A stretch of 64,000 bases of DNA from Novosphingobium sp. PhB165 (GTDB lineage: Bacteria > Pseudomonadota > Alphaproteobacteria > Sphingomonadales > Sphingomonadaceae): contig NZ_SLVB01000003.1 in the NCBI RefSeq assembly GCF_004341845.1, positions 62,001-126,000 on the forward strand, in the 5' to 3' direction. The notes beneath the pieces were generated by a model. It did no database searches. It was not told the origin of the DNA and saw only the letters and a program-made list of their open reading frames with translations. Below, piece after piece: positions 47,846 through 55,835 of this stretch. Position numbers and translations under genes: made by a program. Position 1 is the stretch's first letter, and each line of letters starts with the position of its first letter.

Positions 47846-48414
47846 GGCTGGACCGGCGCTTCGGCCGGGGCGCCTGCGGTCATACCGCCCGGCATGCCGC
47901 CCGGAACCGCGCCGGCGGCAGCGCCGCCCTGCTGCATCTGCATCTGCTGAAGCTGCTGCAGGATGCGCTGCTGCTGTTCGATCTCTGCCCGGCTCTTGAA
48001 GTCGATCAGCTGGATCTCGAAGTGCAGGTTGGTGTTCGGCGGGATCGGGCCTGCGCCCTTGTCGCCGTAGCCCAGCGCCGCCGGGATCTCGACATTGTAG
48101 GTGCCGCCGCGCTGCATCTTGACCAGCGCCTTGCCGAAGCCGGGAACGACTTCCGCCAGTGCCATCGGCACGCCCTTCTGCTGGTCGAAGACCTTACCGT
48201 CGGGCAGCGTGCCCTTGTAGTTGATCAGCACCACGTCATCCATGGTGGGCGATTCGCCCGATCCGGCCTTGATCGTCTCGACGCGCACGGAAGGCGGCAG
48301 GGCCGCATAGGCAATACCACCGGCGGCCAGCGCGATGGCGGCAACGCCGATCCAGATCTTGGCAACGGCGCCCTTGGCAATCGGCTGCAGCGGGACGCGG
48401 GTGATCTCTGTCAT
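47842..48414 (-). CDS. FKBP-type peptidyl-prolyl isomerase, membrane-anchored
   Basis: 190 aa from ATG 48414 with AGGAAGG upstream. A non-cleaved membrane helix (IWIGVAAIALAAGGIAYAAL) leads to a periplasmic FKBP domain: VVLINYKGTLPDGKVFDQQK, VVPGFGKALVKMQRGGTYNV and LGYGDKGAGPIPPNTNLHFE. The tail is Gln/Met-rich and then Gly/Ala/Pro-rich. A tandem copy of the next gene. Confidence 0.94.
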   Translation of the reverse strand: MTEITRVPLQPIAKGAVAKIWIGVAAIALAAGGIAYAALPPSVRVETIKAGSGESPTMDDVVLINYKGTLPDGKVFDQQKGVPMALAEVVPGFGKALVKMQRGGTYNVEIPAALGYGDKGAGPIPPNTNLHFEIQLIDFKSRAEIEQQQRILQQLQQMQMQQGGAAAGAVPGGMPGGMTAGAPAEAPVQP

Positions 48415-48736
48415 GGAGCCTTCCTGGTTTCTCTTGTGGCGCCTGCGCGCGCGCATTGGGACGCGGATACGCAAAAGGGCACGGATTCGTCCGCGCCCTC
48501 ATGGATCAGGAAATCGCGGTCATCAAGCGATTAAGCCGCATTCGCGGATCGCAGATTCGCGGATCGCGGGCGCGCAGCCTGAACAGACGCAGCTTGCACG
48601 CACGATGCCCGAATCGGCACGGCCCGCGACCCTCGCCCGGCGCCATGCAGAACGGATGTTCCATGGCGGCCGGATGAGAGCACGGGCCGGTGCTGTCAGG
48701 CGCAGGCGGAGGCCCGCGCCCCTTCAGGCAAATGCC
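48415..48736. other. Gene-free gap between FKBP operon and rpsU
   Basis: 322 bp. The only structure noted is a two-unit tandem repeat of ATTCGCGGATCGC with 15-base period (48540-48567). No supported gene, RNA or terminator with a T tract is visible. Confidence 0.5.
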
Positions 48737-48943
48737 TTACTTGACGCCGTCACGCTCGAGACGCTTGCGCTCCAGCTTGCGAGCGCGGCGAACGGCAGCA
48801 GCCTTTTCACGCGCACGCTTCTCGGAGGGCTTCTCGAAGTGGCGACGCAGCTTCATCTCGCGGTAAACGCCTTCACGCTGCAGCTTCTTCTTGAGAGCCC
48901 GAAGAGCCTGATCGACGTTGTTGTCGCGGACGAGAATCTGCAT
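48737..48943 (-). CDS. rpsU: 30S ribosomal protein S21
   Basis: 68 aa from ATG 48943. [20 protein letters not shown], the [20 protein letters not shown] core and a basic tail are diagnostic of S21, which binds near the 16S 3' end and helps initiation. The frame is open for 64 codons upstream, but the S21 start is unambiguous. Confidence 0.98.
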   Translation of the reverse strand: MQILVRDNNVDQALRALKKKLQREGVYREMKLRRHFEKPSEKRAREKAAAVRRARKLERKRLERDGVK

Positions 48944-49174
48944 AAACCGACACACCTCACAAATCGAAAGCACTGTTTCCGCATTCCGACGCGGAAGGTG
49001 CCTTGGGAAAACACGAAAATACGCCGAATCCCGTGGGAGGTCGGCTCGAAGTTGGGCGCCGCTAGCACCAACAGGGCTGCAAGGCAAGCTATCTCGGCTC
49101 AATTCGAGCCCGGAAAAGCGCCCTCCGCCGGGCACGGCGACCCGACGGAAGACTTTCTACACCATTACCGCCGA

Positions 49175-49870
49175 TCAGGCCAGTTGATCGACGATCAGGC
49201 CGGAAGCCGAGGCTTCGTTGATGCCGGAGGCCGAGTAAGTGCTGCTCGTACCCTGATTGTCCTTCAGATTCTGGATGAAGCTGAGGATCGCGTTGAGCGC
49301 GGTATCGGTGTCATCGGTGGAATCGGTCGACGTCGTGGACGTGGTCGAATCAGTAGAGGTCGAATCGTCCGTATCGTCGCTGTCGTCGGTCGACTGCGTG
49401 CGGTGCGCGTGGTGTGCGCCATGGGCGCCGTGCGGGCCGCCCGCGCCGCCGGGACCACCGGGGCCGCCAGGACCGCCAGGACCGCCCATGCCTTCGACGC
49501 CGTCCTGCGTCTCGTCAGTGCCGGTCGAAGCGGCGGCATCCGTGGAGCCCGACGAGGAAGCCGAAGGACCCTGCGCGAACAGCGACTGAAGCGTGCTCGC
49601 CTGATCGTCGGTCAGCGTGCCCGCCGAAACCTGATCGGAAATCAGCGAATCGATGCGATCCTTCATCTGCGAGGGATCGAGGCGGCTGCCCGAAGAACTG
49701 CCCGAACCCGACGTCAGCGAACTGTCGATCGAATCGAGCGCCGATTCCATGGCACTGGCGTCGGTATCGGTGATGGTGCCGTTGCTGACCGCAGAGGCGA
49801 CCTTGTTGTCCATATCCTTGCGGGGATTGAACAGAGCGCTGAGCGCGCTCGTGGCGGATGAGACTTGCAT
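49175..49870 (-). CDS. Ser/Asp-rich protein with collagen-like Gly-Pro-His stretch
   Basis: 231 aa from ATG 49870, which has the strong AAGGAGATATCC ribosome site. No signal peptide. Two similar helical repeats (NGTITDTDASAMESALDSID and AGTLTDDQASTLQSLFAQG) are followed by GGPGGPGGPGGPGGAGGPHG and a HGAHHAHR His cluster, then a Thr/Ser/Asp tract (DSTTSTTSTDSTDD). The His-rich part could bind metal. Unknown function; the repeats look like short EF-hand-like or docking helices, without a clear calcium loop. Confidence 0.65.
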   Translation of the reverse strand: MQVSSATSALSALFNPRKDMDNKVASAVSNGTITDTDASAMESALDSIDSSLTSGSGSSSGSRLDPSQMKDRIDSLISDQVSAGTLTDDQASTLQSLFAQGPSASSSGSTDAAASTGTDETQDGVEGMGGPGGPGGPGGPGGAGGPHGAHGAHHAHRTQSTDDSDDTDDSTSTDSTTSTTSTDSTDDTDTALNAILSFIQNLKDNQGTSSTYSASGINEASASGLIVDQLA

Positions 49871-50023
49871 AGGATATCTCCTTGCGGAGTGGGGTCGCAC
49901 CCGGGCTCTTTATAGAGGGCCATGCCCTGCAAACGGTCAAAGCGCGGACAAGTATCTGCACGGATGTCGAGCGGGGCTTCCACCACGATTGGAAATCCGC
50001 GCATTCGCGGCTAAGGCGGGCCC

Positions 50024-50443
50024 ATGCCCCAACCCTCCTTCCTCCTCGCCTCCTGTCTGGTGGCGCTGGGCGGCGCGATCGGCTCATGGCTGCGCTTCGG
50101 CGTGGGCTATGGCTGGACCGTTCTGCTTGGCCCCACCCGCGCACTGGCGTTTCCCTACGGCACGCTCACCGTGAACGTCGTCGGCAGCCTTGCCATGGGC
50201 TTGCTGATCGGCTGGCTCGGCCGCGTCATGCCCAGTGGGACGGTGGGTGGAGAAAACCTGCGCCTTCTGCTAGGCGTCGGCGTGCTTGGGGGCTTCACAA
50301 CATTTTCGTCCTTCAGCCTGGACACTGTCGCGCTTGCCCAGCGCGGCCATCCGGGCCTTGCCGTGTTTTACGTCGCGATTTCTCTGGCCGCCGGCCTCTG
50401 CGCGCTGTTCCTCGGCCTTACCTTGATGAGGAGCGCAGCATGA
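50024..50443 (+). CDS. crcB: Fluoride exporter CrcB/Fluc
   Basis: 139 aa with four membrane helices. Signature segments are GGAIGSWLRFGVGY, FPYGTLTVNVVGSLAMGLLI and GVLGGFTTFSSFSLDT, the last with the phenylalanine and threonine/serine track of the fluoride path. Small dual-topology channel in the inner membrane. Its stop overlaps the rluC start (ATGA). No fluoride riboswitch was recognised in the 153-base leader. Confidence 0.94.
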   Translation: MPQPSFLLASCLVALGGAIGSWLRFGVGYGWTVLLGPTRALAFPYGTLTVNVVGSLAMGLLIGWLGRVMPSGTVGGENLRLLLGVGVLGGFTTFSSFSLDTVALAQRGHPGLAVFYVAISLAAGLCALFLGLTLMRSAA

Positions 50444-51747
50444 GCCGTGCCGATAATTCCGATTCCGTCCGCCAGTTCACCGTCGGCCACGACGACGAGG
50501 GCGTCCGCCTTGACCGCTGGTTCAAACGTCATCTGCCGCAAGTCGGCTTCGCGATGGTCTCGCGCTGGGCGCGTACCGGCCAGCTGCGTGTCGACGGCAA
50601 GCGCGCCGATGTCGATACCCGCCTTTCCGCCGGGCAAGTCCTGCGCGTGCCGCCGGGCGGCGAGGCCAAGCCCGGCCTTGGCGCCCCCCGCCCGCGCCGC
50701 GAACTGACCGAGGAAGAGATCGCGCTCGCCGATTCGATGGTCCTGACGCAAGACCGCGCGGCCATCGTGCTCAACAAACCCCCCGGCCTTGCCACGCAGG
50801 GCGGTTCGGGCATGAAAGAGCACGTCGACGGCCTGCTCGACGCCTATGTCGACAAGGGCCCGCGCCCGCGCCTTGTCCACCGGCTCGACAAGGACACCTC
50901 GGGCGTCCTGCTGATCGCCCGCACGCCGGGCAGCGCCTCGTTCTTCTCCAAGCGCTTTTCGGGGCGCACCGCGAAGAAGATCTACTGGGCGCTGGTGGTG
51001 GGCGTGCCCAGCATCAACGACGGCATGATCGAACTGCCCATCGCCAAGCAGCCGGGCACCGGCGGCGAGAAGATGCACGTTGACGAGGAAGGCGGCCAGT
51101 CCGCCCGCACCCGCTACCGCGTGCTGGACCGTGCGGGCAACCGCGCCGCCTGGGTGGAACTGCACCCGCTGACGGGCCGCACCCACCAGCTGCGCGTCCA
51201 CATGGCGGCGATCGGCCACCCGATCGTCGGCGACGGCAAGTACGGCGGGCAGGAAGCGTTCCTGTCGGGCACGATCAGCCGCAAGATGCACCTCCACGCG
51301 CGCCGCCTGATCATTGAGCATCCGGACGGCACCCCGCTGGACGTGACCGCCCCCCTGCCCGAGCACTTCGCCAATTCGATGGCCTCGCTCGGCTTCGACG
51401 AGGCGGATGGCGCGGAGTTGCCCGAAGGTCCGGCCGTGTTCGGCAAGGAAGACGAGAAGCGCGTCGCCAAGGCTCACGCCAAGCAGTACCGCAAGGAACG
51501 CCGCGGCGAACGCCGTTCGCGCCGTGACGGCGGCGCCGAACGCCCCGGCTCGCGCGGGAAGCCCAGCGGGAAGCCGGCCGGCAAGCCGAGCGGCCCGAAA
51601 GCCGGTCCGCGCAAGGCCGCAACCGGGAAGCCGGTCGCTGCCAAGCCGGGCGTTCGCAAGCCTGCTGGCCCGGGCAGGCCCGCTGGCGGCGCCGGCGGCA
51701 AGCCCGCCGGTCGTCCGAGCGGCGGCGCACCGCGCGGCAAGCGCTGA
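50440..51747 (+). CDS. rluC: RluC/RluD-family 23S rRNA pseudouridine synthase with long disordered tail
   Basis: 435 aa from ATG 50440. N-terminal S4 RNA-binding domain (EGVRLDRWFKRHLPQVGFAM), catalytic motif RLVHRLDKDTSGVLLIA with the essential Asp, and ELHPLTGRTHQLRVHMAAIG. After about residue 350 comes a roughly 85-residue basic tail of KP/GKP/RPAGG units (e.g. KPSGKPAGKPSGPKAGPRK), which is absent from E. coli RluC. The open frame runs far upstream, but this start overlaps crcB correctly. Confidence 0.93.
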   Translation: MSRADNSDSVRQFTVGHDDEGVRLDRWFKRHLPQVGFAMVSRWARTGQLRVDGKRADVDTRLSAGQVLRVPPGGEAKPGLGAPRPRRELTEEEIALADSMVLTQDRAAIVLNKPPGLATQGGSGMKEHVDGLLDAYVDKGPRPRLVHRLDKDTSGVLLIARTPGSASFFSKRFSGRTAKKIYWALVVGVPSINDGMIELPIAKQPGTGGEKMHVDEEGGQSARTRYRVLDRAGNRAAWVELHPLTGRTHQLRVHMAAIGHPIVGDGKYGGQEAFLSGTISRKMHLHARRLIIEHPDGTPLDVTAPLPEHFANSMASLGFDEADGAELPEGPAVFGKEDEKRVAKAHAKQYRKERRGERRSRRDGGAERPGSRGKPSGKPAGKPSGPKAGPRKAATGKPVAAKPGVRKPAGPGRPAGGAGGKPAGRPSGGAPRGKR

Positions 51748-52349
51748 TGCATCCCAACGCGCAGTTCCGTCCGGCCGACCGTGCCATGGTCGAGACGCTG
51801 GTTGACGAGATCGGCTTCGGCATGGTCTTCGCAGCCACGCCGGACGGACCGCGCGTTGCCCATACCCCCCTGCTCCGGACCGGCGACGGCGCCGTGCAGT
51901 TCCATCTGGCGCGCGGCAATGCCCTCACCCGCCACATTGCCGGGACGACCGTGCTGGCCGTGGTGAACGGGCCCGACGCCTATGTTTCGCCGCGCTGGTA
52001 TGCCGATGGCGGGCAAGTCCCGACGTGGAACTACGTCAGCGTCGAAATGGAAGGCCGCGTGCGCCGGATGGACGACGAGGGCCTGATGGGCCTGCTGGAA
52101 GCCCTGTCCGCCCGCAACGAAGCGCGCGTCAGCCAGGGCGAAGTCTGGACCATGGGCAAAGTGCCGCCCGGCCATCTGGCCAAACTCAAGGCCGGAATCG
52201 TCGGCTTCGAGATGGAAGTCCAGGCTTGGCGCCCCACCTTCAAACTCTCCCAGAACAAGCCCGCTGACGAACGCGAACGCGTCGCGCTGGGGCTCGAAGC
52301 GGAGGGATCGCGCGCGATGGCGCAGCTTATGCGGGACCTTGTTGAATGA
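51747..52349 (+). CDS. PaiB-family FMN-binding protein
   Basis: 200 aa. Split-barrel flavin-binding fold of the PaiB/FMN-binding negative regulator family: MHPNAQFRPADRAMVETLVD, PDAYVSPRWYADGGQVPTWN with NYVSVEMEG, and the C-terminal IVGFEMEVQAWRPTFKLSQN. Called a transcriptional regulator in Bacillus, but this fold is also used by flavin reductases, so the role is open. Start codon shares one base with the rluC stop; stop overlaps the HAD gene by four bases. Confidence 0.87.
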   Translation: MHPNAQFRPADRAMVETLVDEIGFGMVFAATPDGPRVAHTPLLRTGDGAVQFHLARGNALTRHIAGTTVLAVVNGPDAYVSPRWYADGGQVPTWNYVSVEMEGRVRRMDDEGLMGLLEALSARNEARVSQGEVWTMGKVPPGHLAKLKAGIVGFEMEVQAWRPTFKLSQNKPADERERVALGLEAEGSRAMAQLMRDLVE

Positions 52350-52996
52350 AACTCGCCATTTTCGATTGCGACGGCACGCTGGTCGACGGACAGGCGCCGA
52401 TTTGCGAGGCCATGGAGGCGAGCTTTGCGGAATTCGGCCTCCCTGCCCCCTCGCGCGGGCTGATCCGCCGCGCGGTCGGCCTTTCGCTGCCGCAGGCGAT
52501 CCGCCAGCTCTTGCCCGAAAGCAACGAGGCGCAGCAGAACGCCATGGCCGAGGCCTACAAGCTGGCATTCCGCGCCGCGCGCGAGGAGGGCCGCGTCTCG
52601 CAGCCGCTGTTCCCCGGCATCGACGAGACGCTGCGTGCGCTGCACGGCGCCGGTTGGACGCTGGGCGTCGCCACCGGTATGTCCGATCGCGGGCTGACGC
52701 ACTGCCTTGCCGCCAACGGCATCACCGACCTGTTCGTCACGCTCCAAACCGCAGACCGCCACCCCTCCAAGCCGCATCCCGCGATGCTGGAGGAAGCGAT
52801 CTTCGAAGCCGGGGCGCAAGCCAGCGAAACCGTGATGATCGGCGATACCGCCTATGACATGCGGATGGCGGCCAACGCCGGAACGCGCGGCATCGGCGTC
52901 GACTGGGGCTATCACCACCCGGAGGAACTGATCGCCGCCGGGGCGGAGATCGTCGTCGAAACCCCGCGCGCGCTGCTGGAGCACCTGATCGCATGA
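52346..52996 (+). CDS. HAD-superfamily hydrolase, phosphoglycolate phosphatase-like
   Basis: 216 aa. HAD motif I FDCDGTLVDG (D7 nucleophile, D9), a helical cap, motif II TGMSDRGLTH, motif III lysine in HPSKPHPAM and motif IV VMIGDTAYDM. This is HAD subfamily IA (Gph/PGMB-like). The substrate is not readable. Overlaps both neighbours by four bases, consistent with one operon. Confidence 0.92.
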   Translation: MKLAIFDCDGTLVDGQAPICEAMEASFAEFGLPAPSRGLIRRAVGLSLPQAIRQLLPESNEAQQNAMAEAYKLAFRAAREEGRVSQPLFPGIDETLRALHGAGWTLGVATGMSDRGLTHCLAANGITDLFVTLQTADRHPSKPHPAMLEEAIFEAGAQASETVMIGDTAYDMRMAANAGTRGIGVDWGYHHPEELIAAGAEIVVETPRALLEHLIA

Positions 52997-53220
52997 CCAC
53001 GAACGAGACCGATCCTGCCCGAGATCCTGCACGCAGGCGCTGGGCCACTATCCAGCTCGTCCGCATCTTCGGCGTCGCCTGCGTGGTGGGCGGCATGATG
53101 ATCGGTTCGGGCAAGCTGAACCTCCCGCTCTGGGTCGGATATGTCCTCATCGCCAATGGCCTTGTCGACGTTTTCGTCATCCCCACCATGCTCGTGCGCA
53201 AATGGCGCAGCCAAGACTGA
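52993..53220 (+). CDS. Small two-helix membrane protein
   Basis: 75 aa. A charged N-terminus precedes two hydrophobic segments (IFGVACVVGGMMIG and WVGYVLIANGLVDVFVIPTM) with a basic end (VRKWRSQD), so probably an inner-membrane hairpin. No function assigned; it is conserved in position between a HAD phosphatase and atp12 in this operon. Confidence 0.75.
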   Translation: MTTNETDPARDPARRRWATIQLVRIFGVACVVGGMMIGSGKLNLPLWVGYVLIANGLVDVFVIPTMLVRKWRSQD

Positions 53221-53232
53221 CGGACATCTGAA

Positions 53233-53931
53233 GTGAAGCGTTTCTACAAGGAAGCAACCGTCTCCGGGACGGAAGATGGCTGGCGCGTGCTGCTCGACGG
53301 GCGCGGTATCAAGACCGCCGGCGGCCGCCCGCAAGTGGTTCCCACTCCGGCGCTCGCCGAGGCGCTCGCCGCCGAATGGGCCGCGCAGGGCGAGGAGATC
53401 GACCCGGGCACGTTCCCGCTGCGCGATCTGGCCGACTTCGCGGTCGATGTCGTAATCCCGGATCGCGCGCTCGCCGTGCGCGAGATCCTGCCCTATGCCG
53501 AGACCGACACGCTCTGCTACCGCGCCGATCCCGAGGATGCGCTGTTCGCGCGGCAGCTTGCGGTGTGGGAGCCCTTGCTGGCCGCTGCCGAGCAGCGCCA
53601 CGGCCTGCGCTTCACGCGCGTTTCGGGGATCGTCCACAAGGCACAGCCCGCCGAGACGCTGGCGCAACTGGAAGCCACGCTTGGGGCGCAGGACGCCTTC
53701 ACGCTGGCGTCGCTGAAGATGCTGTCCAGTCTGGCCCACTCGCTGGTGGTCGCGCTGGCGGCCATCGAGCCCGGCGCCGACGCCGAAGCGCTGTGGAAGG
53801 CCGCCAATCTCGAGGAGGACTGGCAGGTCGAACTCTGGGGCGAGGACTGGGAAGCCGCCGAACGCCGTGCCGCGCGCTTTGCCGCTTTTACGCTGGCGAT
53901 GGACTTTGTCCGGCTGGCTCGGGCGGGCTGA
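53233..53931 (+). CDS. ATP12-family F1-ATPase assembly chaperone
   Basis: 232 aa, GTG start. Chaperone that binds the alpha subunit during F1F0 ATP synthase assembly; in bacteria it is largely an alphaproteobacterial protein. Features are KRFYKEATVSGTEDGWRVLL, the RGIKTAGGRPQVVPTPALAE block, YAETDTLCYRADPEDALFAR and the C-terminal DWEAAERRAARFAAFTLA. Last gene of the crcB operon; no other ATP synthase gene is in the window. Confidence 0.94.
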   Translation: MKRFYKEATVSGTEDGWRVLLDGRGIKTAGGRPQVVPTPALAEALAAEWAAQGEEIDPGTFPLRDLADFAVDVVIPDRALAVREILPYAETDTLCYRADPEDALFARQLAVWEPLLAAAEQRHGLRFTRVSGIVHKAQPAETLAQLEATLGAQDAFTLASLKMLSSLAHSLVVALAAIEPGADAEALWKAANLEEDWQVELWGEDWEAAERRAARFAAFTLAMDFVRLARAG

Positions 53932-53954
53932 ACCGCTGGGTTTTGTCGCAAGAA

Positions 53955-54169
53955 AAGCGGGGTCCCCGCCTTCGCGGGGACGACGGAGTTTTTTTGCGAG
54001 AAGTTCGCGTGCCCCCGCCGGGGAACTTCAGCCTCGCCGGAACGATAGAGTTCGCACCACCTGCCACAACGACGTGACAGGAAAAGCCTCCCAAAAGGCG
54101 CGATGATCTGTTGTCCGCACAAGCCAACCAACAGCCCGTCATCCCCGCGAAGGCGGGGATCCCGCTTCT
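53955..54169. repeat. Two inverted REP units of family A, separated by 147 bases
   Basis: AAGCGGGGTCCCCGCCTTCG with a CGGGGACGACGGAG tail (53955-53988) faces GTCATCCCCGCGAAGGCGGG with a GATCCCGCTT tail (54136-54169). The stretch between has no gene; the region separates atp12 from the broken porin gene. Confidence 0.85.
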
Positions 54170-54195
54170 CTTGCGGCGGAGAGCGAGCCTATAAA

Positions 54196-54230
54196 AACAG
54201 GAAAACCCGCCCCGGCTGAACCGGAGCGGG
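54196..54230 (-). terminator. Terminator of the porin gene
   Basis: On the minus strand CCCGCTCCGG pairs with CCGGGGCGGG (plus-strand arms 54221-54230 and 54206-54215) with a five-base loop, followed by TTTTCCTGTTTTT. It lies 53 bases after the stop of the porin gene. Confidence 0.85.
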
Positions 54231-54282
54231 CATCCCTCACGGAGCACGGCGTTGCCGCCGTGCCTTCCCGCTCTTCTTGAGA

Positions 54283-54840
54283 TCAGAACTTCACGCCGAG
54301 ACCGGCCAGCGCGTAGTGGCGGCTGACGCCCTTCTCGTAGTTCGAGTAGTTGTACTCGACCTTGCCGAACAGGTTGCCGCCGAAATCGTGCTCGAAACCG
54401 GCGCCGACGCGGAAGCCGTCGACGTTGGTACCGGCGCTATCCTTGTTCACACCGTCGTCGTAAGTCGCGCGCAGACGGGCGTTGGTGTAGCCGCCAAGGA
54501 CGTAAAGCTTGGTGTCGGCACCGACATTGGTGCCCACGCGAGCGACAACGGCAAGGTCGCGACCGGTGCGGACGCAAAGCTTGTCACCGGCGGAGAGCAG
54601 GTCGTGCTCGCATTCCTTGGTGGTGCTGTCCGAAACGCTGGCCTGGATGCCGAAGAACAGCGCTTCGCGGGCCTGCACGTCGTAGCCGGCGGCCACGCCA
54701 TAAGTCAGGCCTTCCGACGATCCGCCATTGACGGAAACGCTGTCGAGCCCGGTCTGAGCCTGAACATAGGCCTACGCGTTGGCAGCGGCCGGAACGGCAA
54801 AAAGGGCGGCGGCAGCGCCGAGAAGGGCGATCTTGTTCAT
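54283..54840 (-). pseudogene. Outer-membrane beta-barrel (porin-family) gene with an in-frame amber codon
   Basis: From ATG 54840 the frame gives a perfect signal peptide (MNKIALLGAAAALFAVPAAA, then NA) and then TAG as codon 23 (plus-strand 54772-54774). The same frame continues without any other lesion for 162 codons: AYVQAQTGLDSVSV, SSEGLTYGVAAGYDVQA, LYVLGGYTNARLRATYDDG and an end of ALAGLGVKF with terminal Phe, an OmpW/Opa-like small barrel. A single substitution, for example GAG or CAG to TAG, explains it. The lack of any other decay means a recent mutation or a sequencing error. Confidence 0.88.
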
Positions 54841-54960
54841 GGTATGCTCCTGCATTCTACTTGCCCCGCAACATTCGTGGCGGCGAGGTCGGGGGCCGAA
54901 TACAGGCCGGGGATTCCCTTTCAACTTACAGACTTGAAATATGTCGTCACAAAACTGTCA

Positions 54961-54980
54961 TTGTGACAAAGGTGTCACAA
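54961..54980. promoter_or_regulatory. Palindromic operator-like site upstream of the porin gene
   Basis: TTGTGAC at 54961-54967 and GTCACAA at 54974-54980, six bases apart, 121 bases upstream of the porin ATG. It resembles sites for CRP/FNR-type regulators, though the half-site spacing differs from the CRP consensus. GTCAC and TGTCA words nearby (54946-54960) may add further half-sites. Confidence 0.5.
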
Positions 54981-55037
54981 TAAGGCCTGACGCCATCACG
55001 CCGGAATGGCGGAAACCCGCGGTTGATATGAAAATTC

Positions 55038-55079
55038 GCAAAAACCATAAATGCGGCGGAAATTTATTTTCCGCCGCAT
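55038..55079 (-). terminator. Terminator of the mla operon
   Basis: Stem ATGCGGCGGAAA (55051-55062) with TTTCCGCCGCAT (55068-55079); on the minus strand it is followed by TTATGGTTTTTGC. It lies about 58 bases after the stop of the last mla gene. A second, weaker repeat AAAAGACAT/ATGTCTTTT sits at 55108-55136. Confidence 0.8.
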
Positions 55080-55136
55080 CCACCAAACCCGCCCAAGCGA
55101 TCGGCAAAAGACATCAAATCTTGCGAATAATGTCTT

Positions 55137-55835
55137 TTACTGCGCGTACTGCGCGGAAGGCGCCGTTGCTTCACCTTTTACCCAGTCTGCGACCTGCTTT
55201 GCCACATCGTTGGCGGCCCGGTTCAGCGCGGGCGCGACATCGGCGACATCGGGCTTCACGTTGGGCACGGCCGCCTCGAAGCGGCGGGTGGTGATCGGGC
55301 CGCCCCGTTCGGTGCGGGTCGCATCGAAGCGGACGATGACCGAGCGGGTAGGCACGTCATAGCCCATGTCCAGCAGGCGCCCGCCGATCAGGGTGCGGCC
55401 GGTGGTCTCGAAATCGCCGCCCACGACGACCAGCTTGCCGGTGCGCGCGCGCAGCGTTTCGGCCAGCAAGGTGCGCATCTGCCGCGCGGGCCGCTCGGTC
55501 CAGAATGCGTCCTTGAGGTAGGACAGGCTGGACGCGTCGATCTTCACCGGCACGCGCGGCGTGTCGAGGCTGCGATCGAAATCGGGATCGAGCACGACGA
55601 TGGCATCGGCCACCTGGCCGCTCACTTGCGTGCCCGCGGGCGCGCTATCGTCCGGTGTCAGGCGGATCAGCTGCTCCGGCGGCTTGGCGCCCAGGCTGAT
55701 GCAGCCGGGAAGCGCCAGGCAGGCCGCAAGGGCAAGCGCGCCTCCCAGCATCCGGCCACCGGGAAGCCTGCCACTGGAGCCCCTGCCCCCGTCCGTCTTT
55801 GCGCTTTGCATCTCGACCATCGTCGCCCTCATCAT
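55137..55835 (-). CDS. ABC-type transport auxiliary lipoprotein (mla system)
   Basis: 232 aa. After a poorly conserved charged start comes a signal and lipobox ALPGC, so a lipoprotein. The domain (ISLGAKPPEQLIRLTPDD; VVLDPDFDRSLDTPRVPV; LLAETLRARTGKLVV) is that of the PqiC-like auxiliary lipoproteins that accompany MCE-domain transporters. Its start overlaps the mlaD stop by four bases. The true start may be internal, e.g. at the second Met. Confidence 0.87.
   Translation of the reverse strand: MMRATMVEMQSAKTDGGRGSSGRLPGGRMLGGALALAACLALPGCISLGAKPPEQLIRLTPDDSAPAGTQVSGQVADAIVVLDPDFDRSLDTPRVPVKIDASSLSYLKDAFWTERPARQMRTLLAETLRARTGKLVVVGGDFETTGRTLIGGRLLDMGYDVPTRSVIVRFDATRTERGGPITTRRFEAAVPNVKPDVADVAPALNRAANDVAKQVADWVKGEATAPSAQYAQ

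Noticed and set aside
49871..50023. Fluoride riboswitch upstream of crcB
   Set aside because: The conserved crcB-motif core and pseudoknot bases could not be found in the leader.
49882..50439. N-terminal extension of rluC through crcB
   Set aside because: The frame is open, but crcB is clearly coded in another frame and rluC homologues start at the overlapping ATG at 50440.
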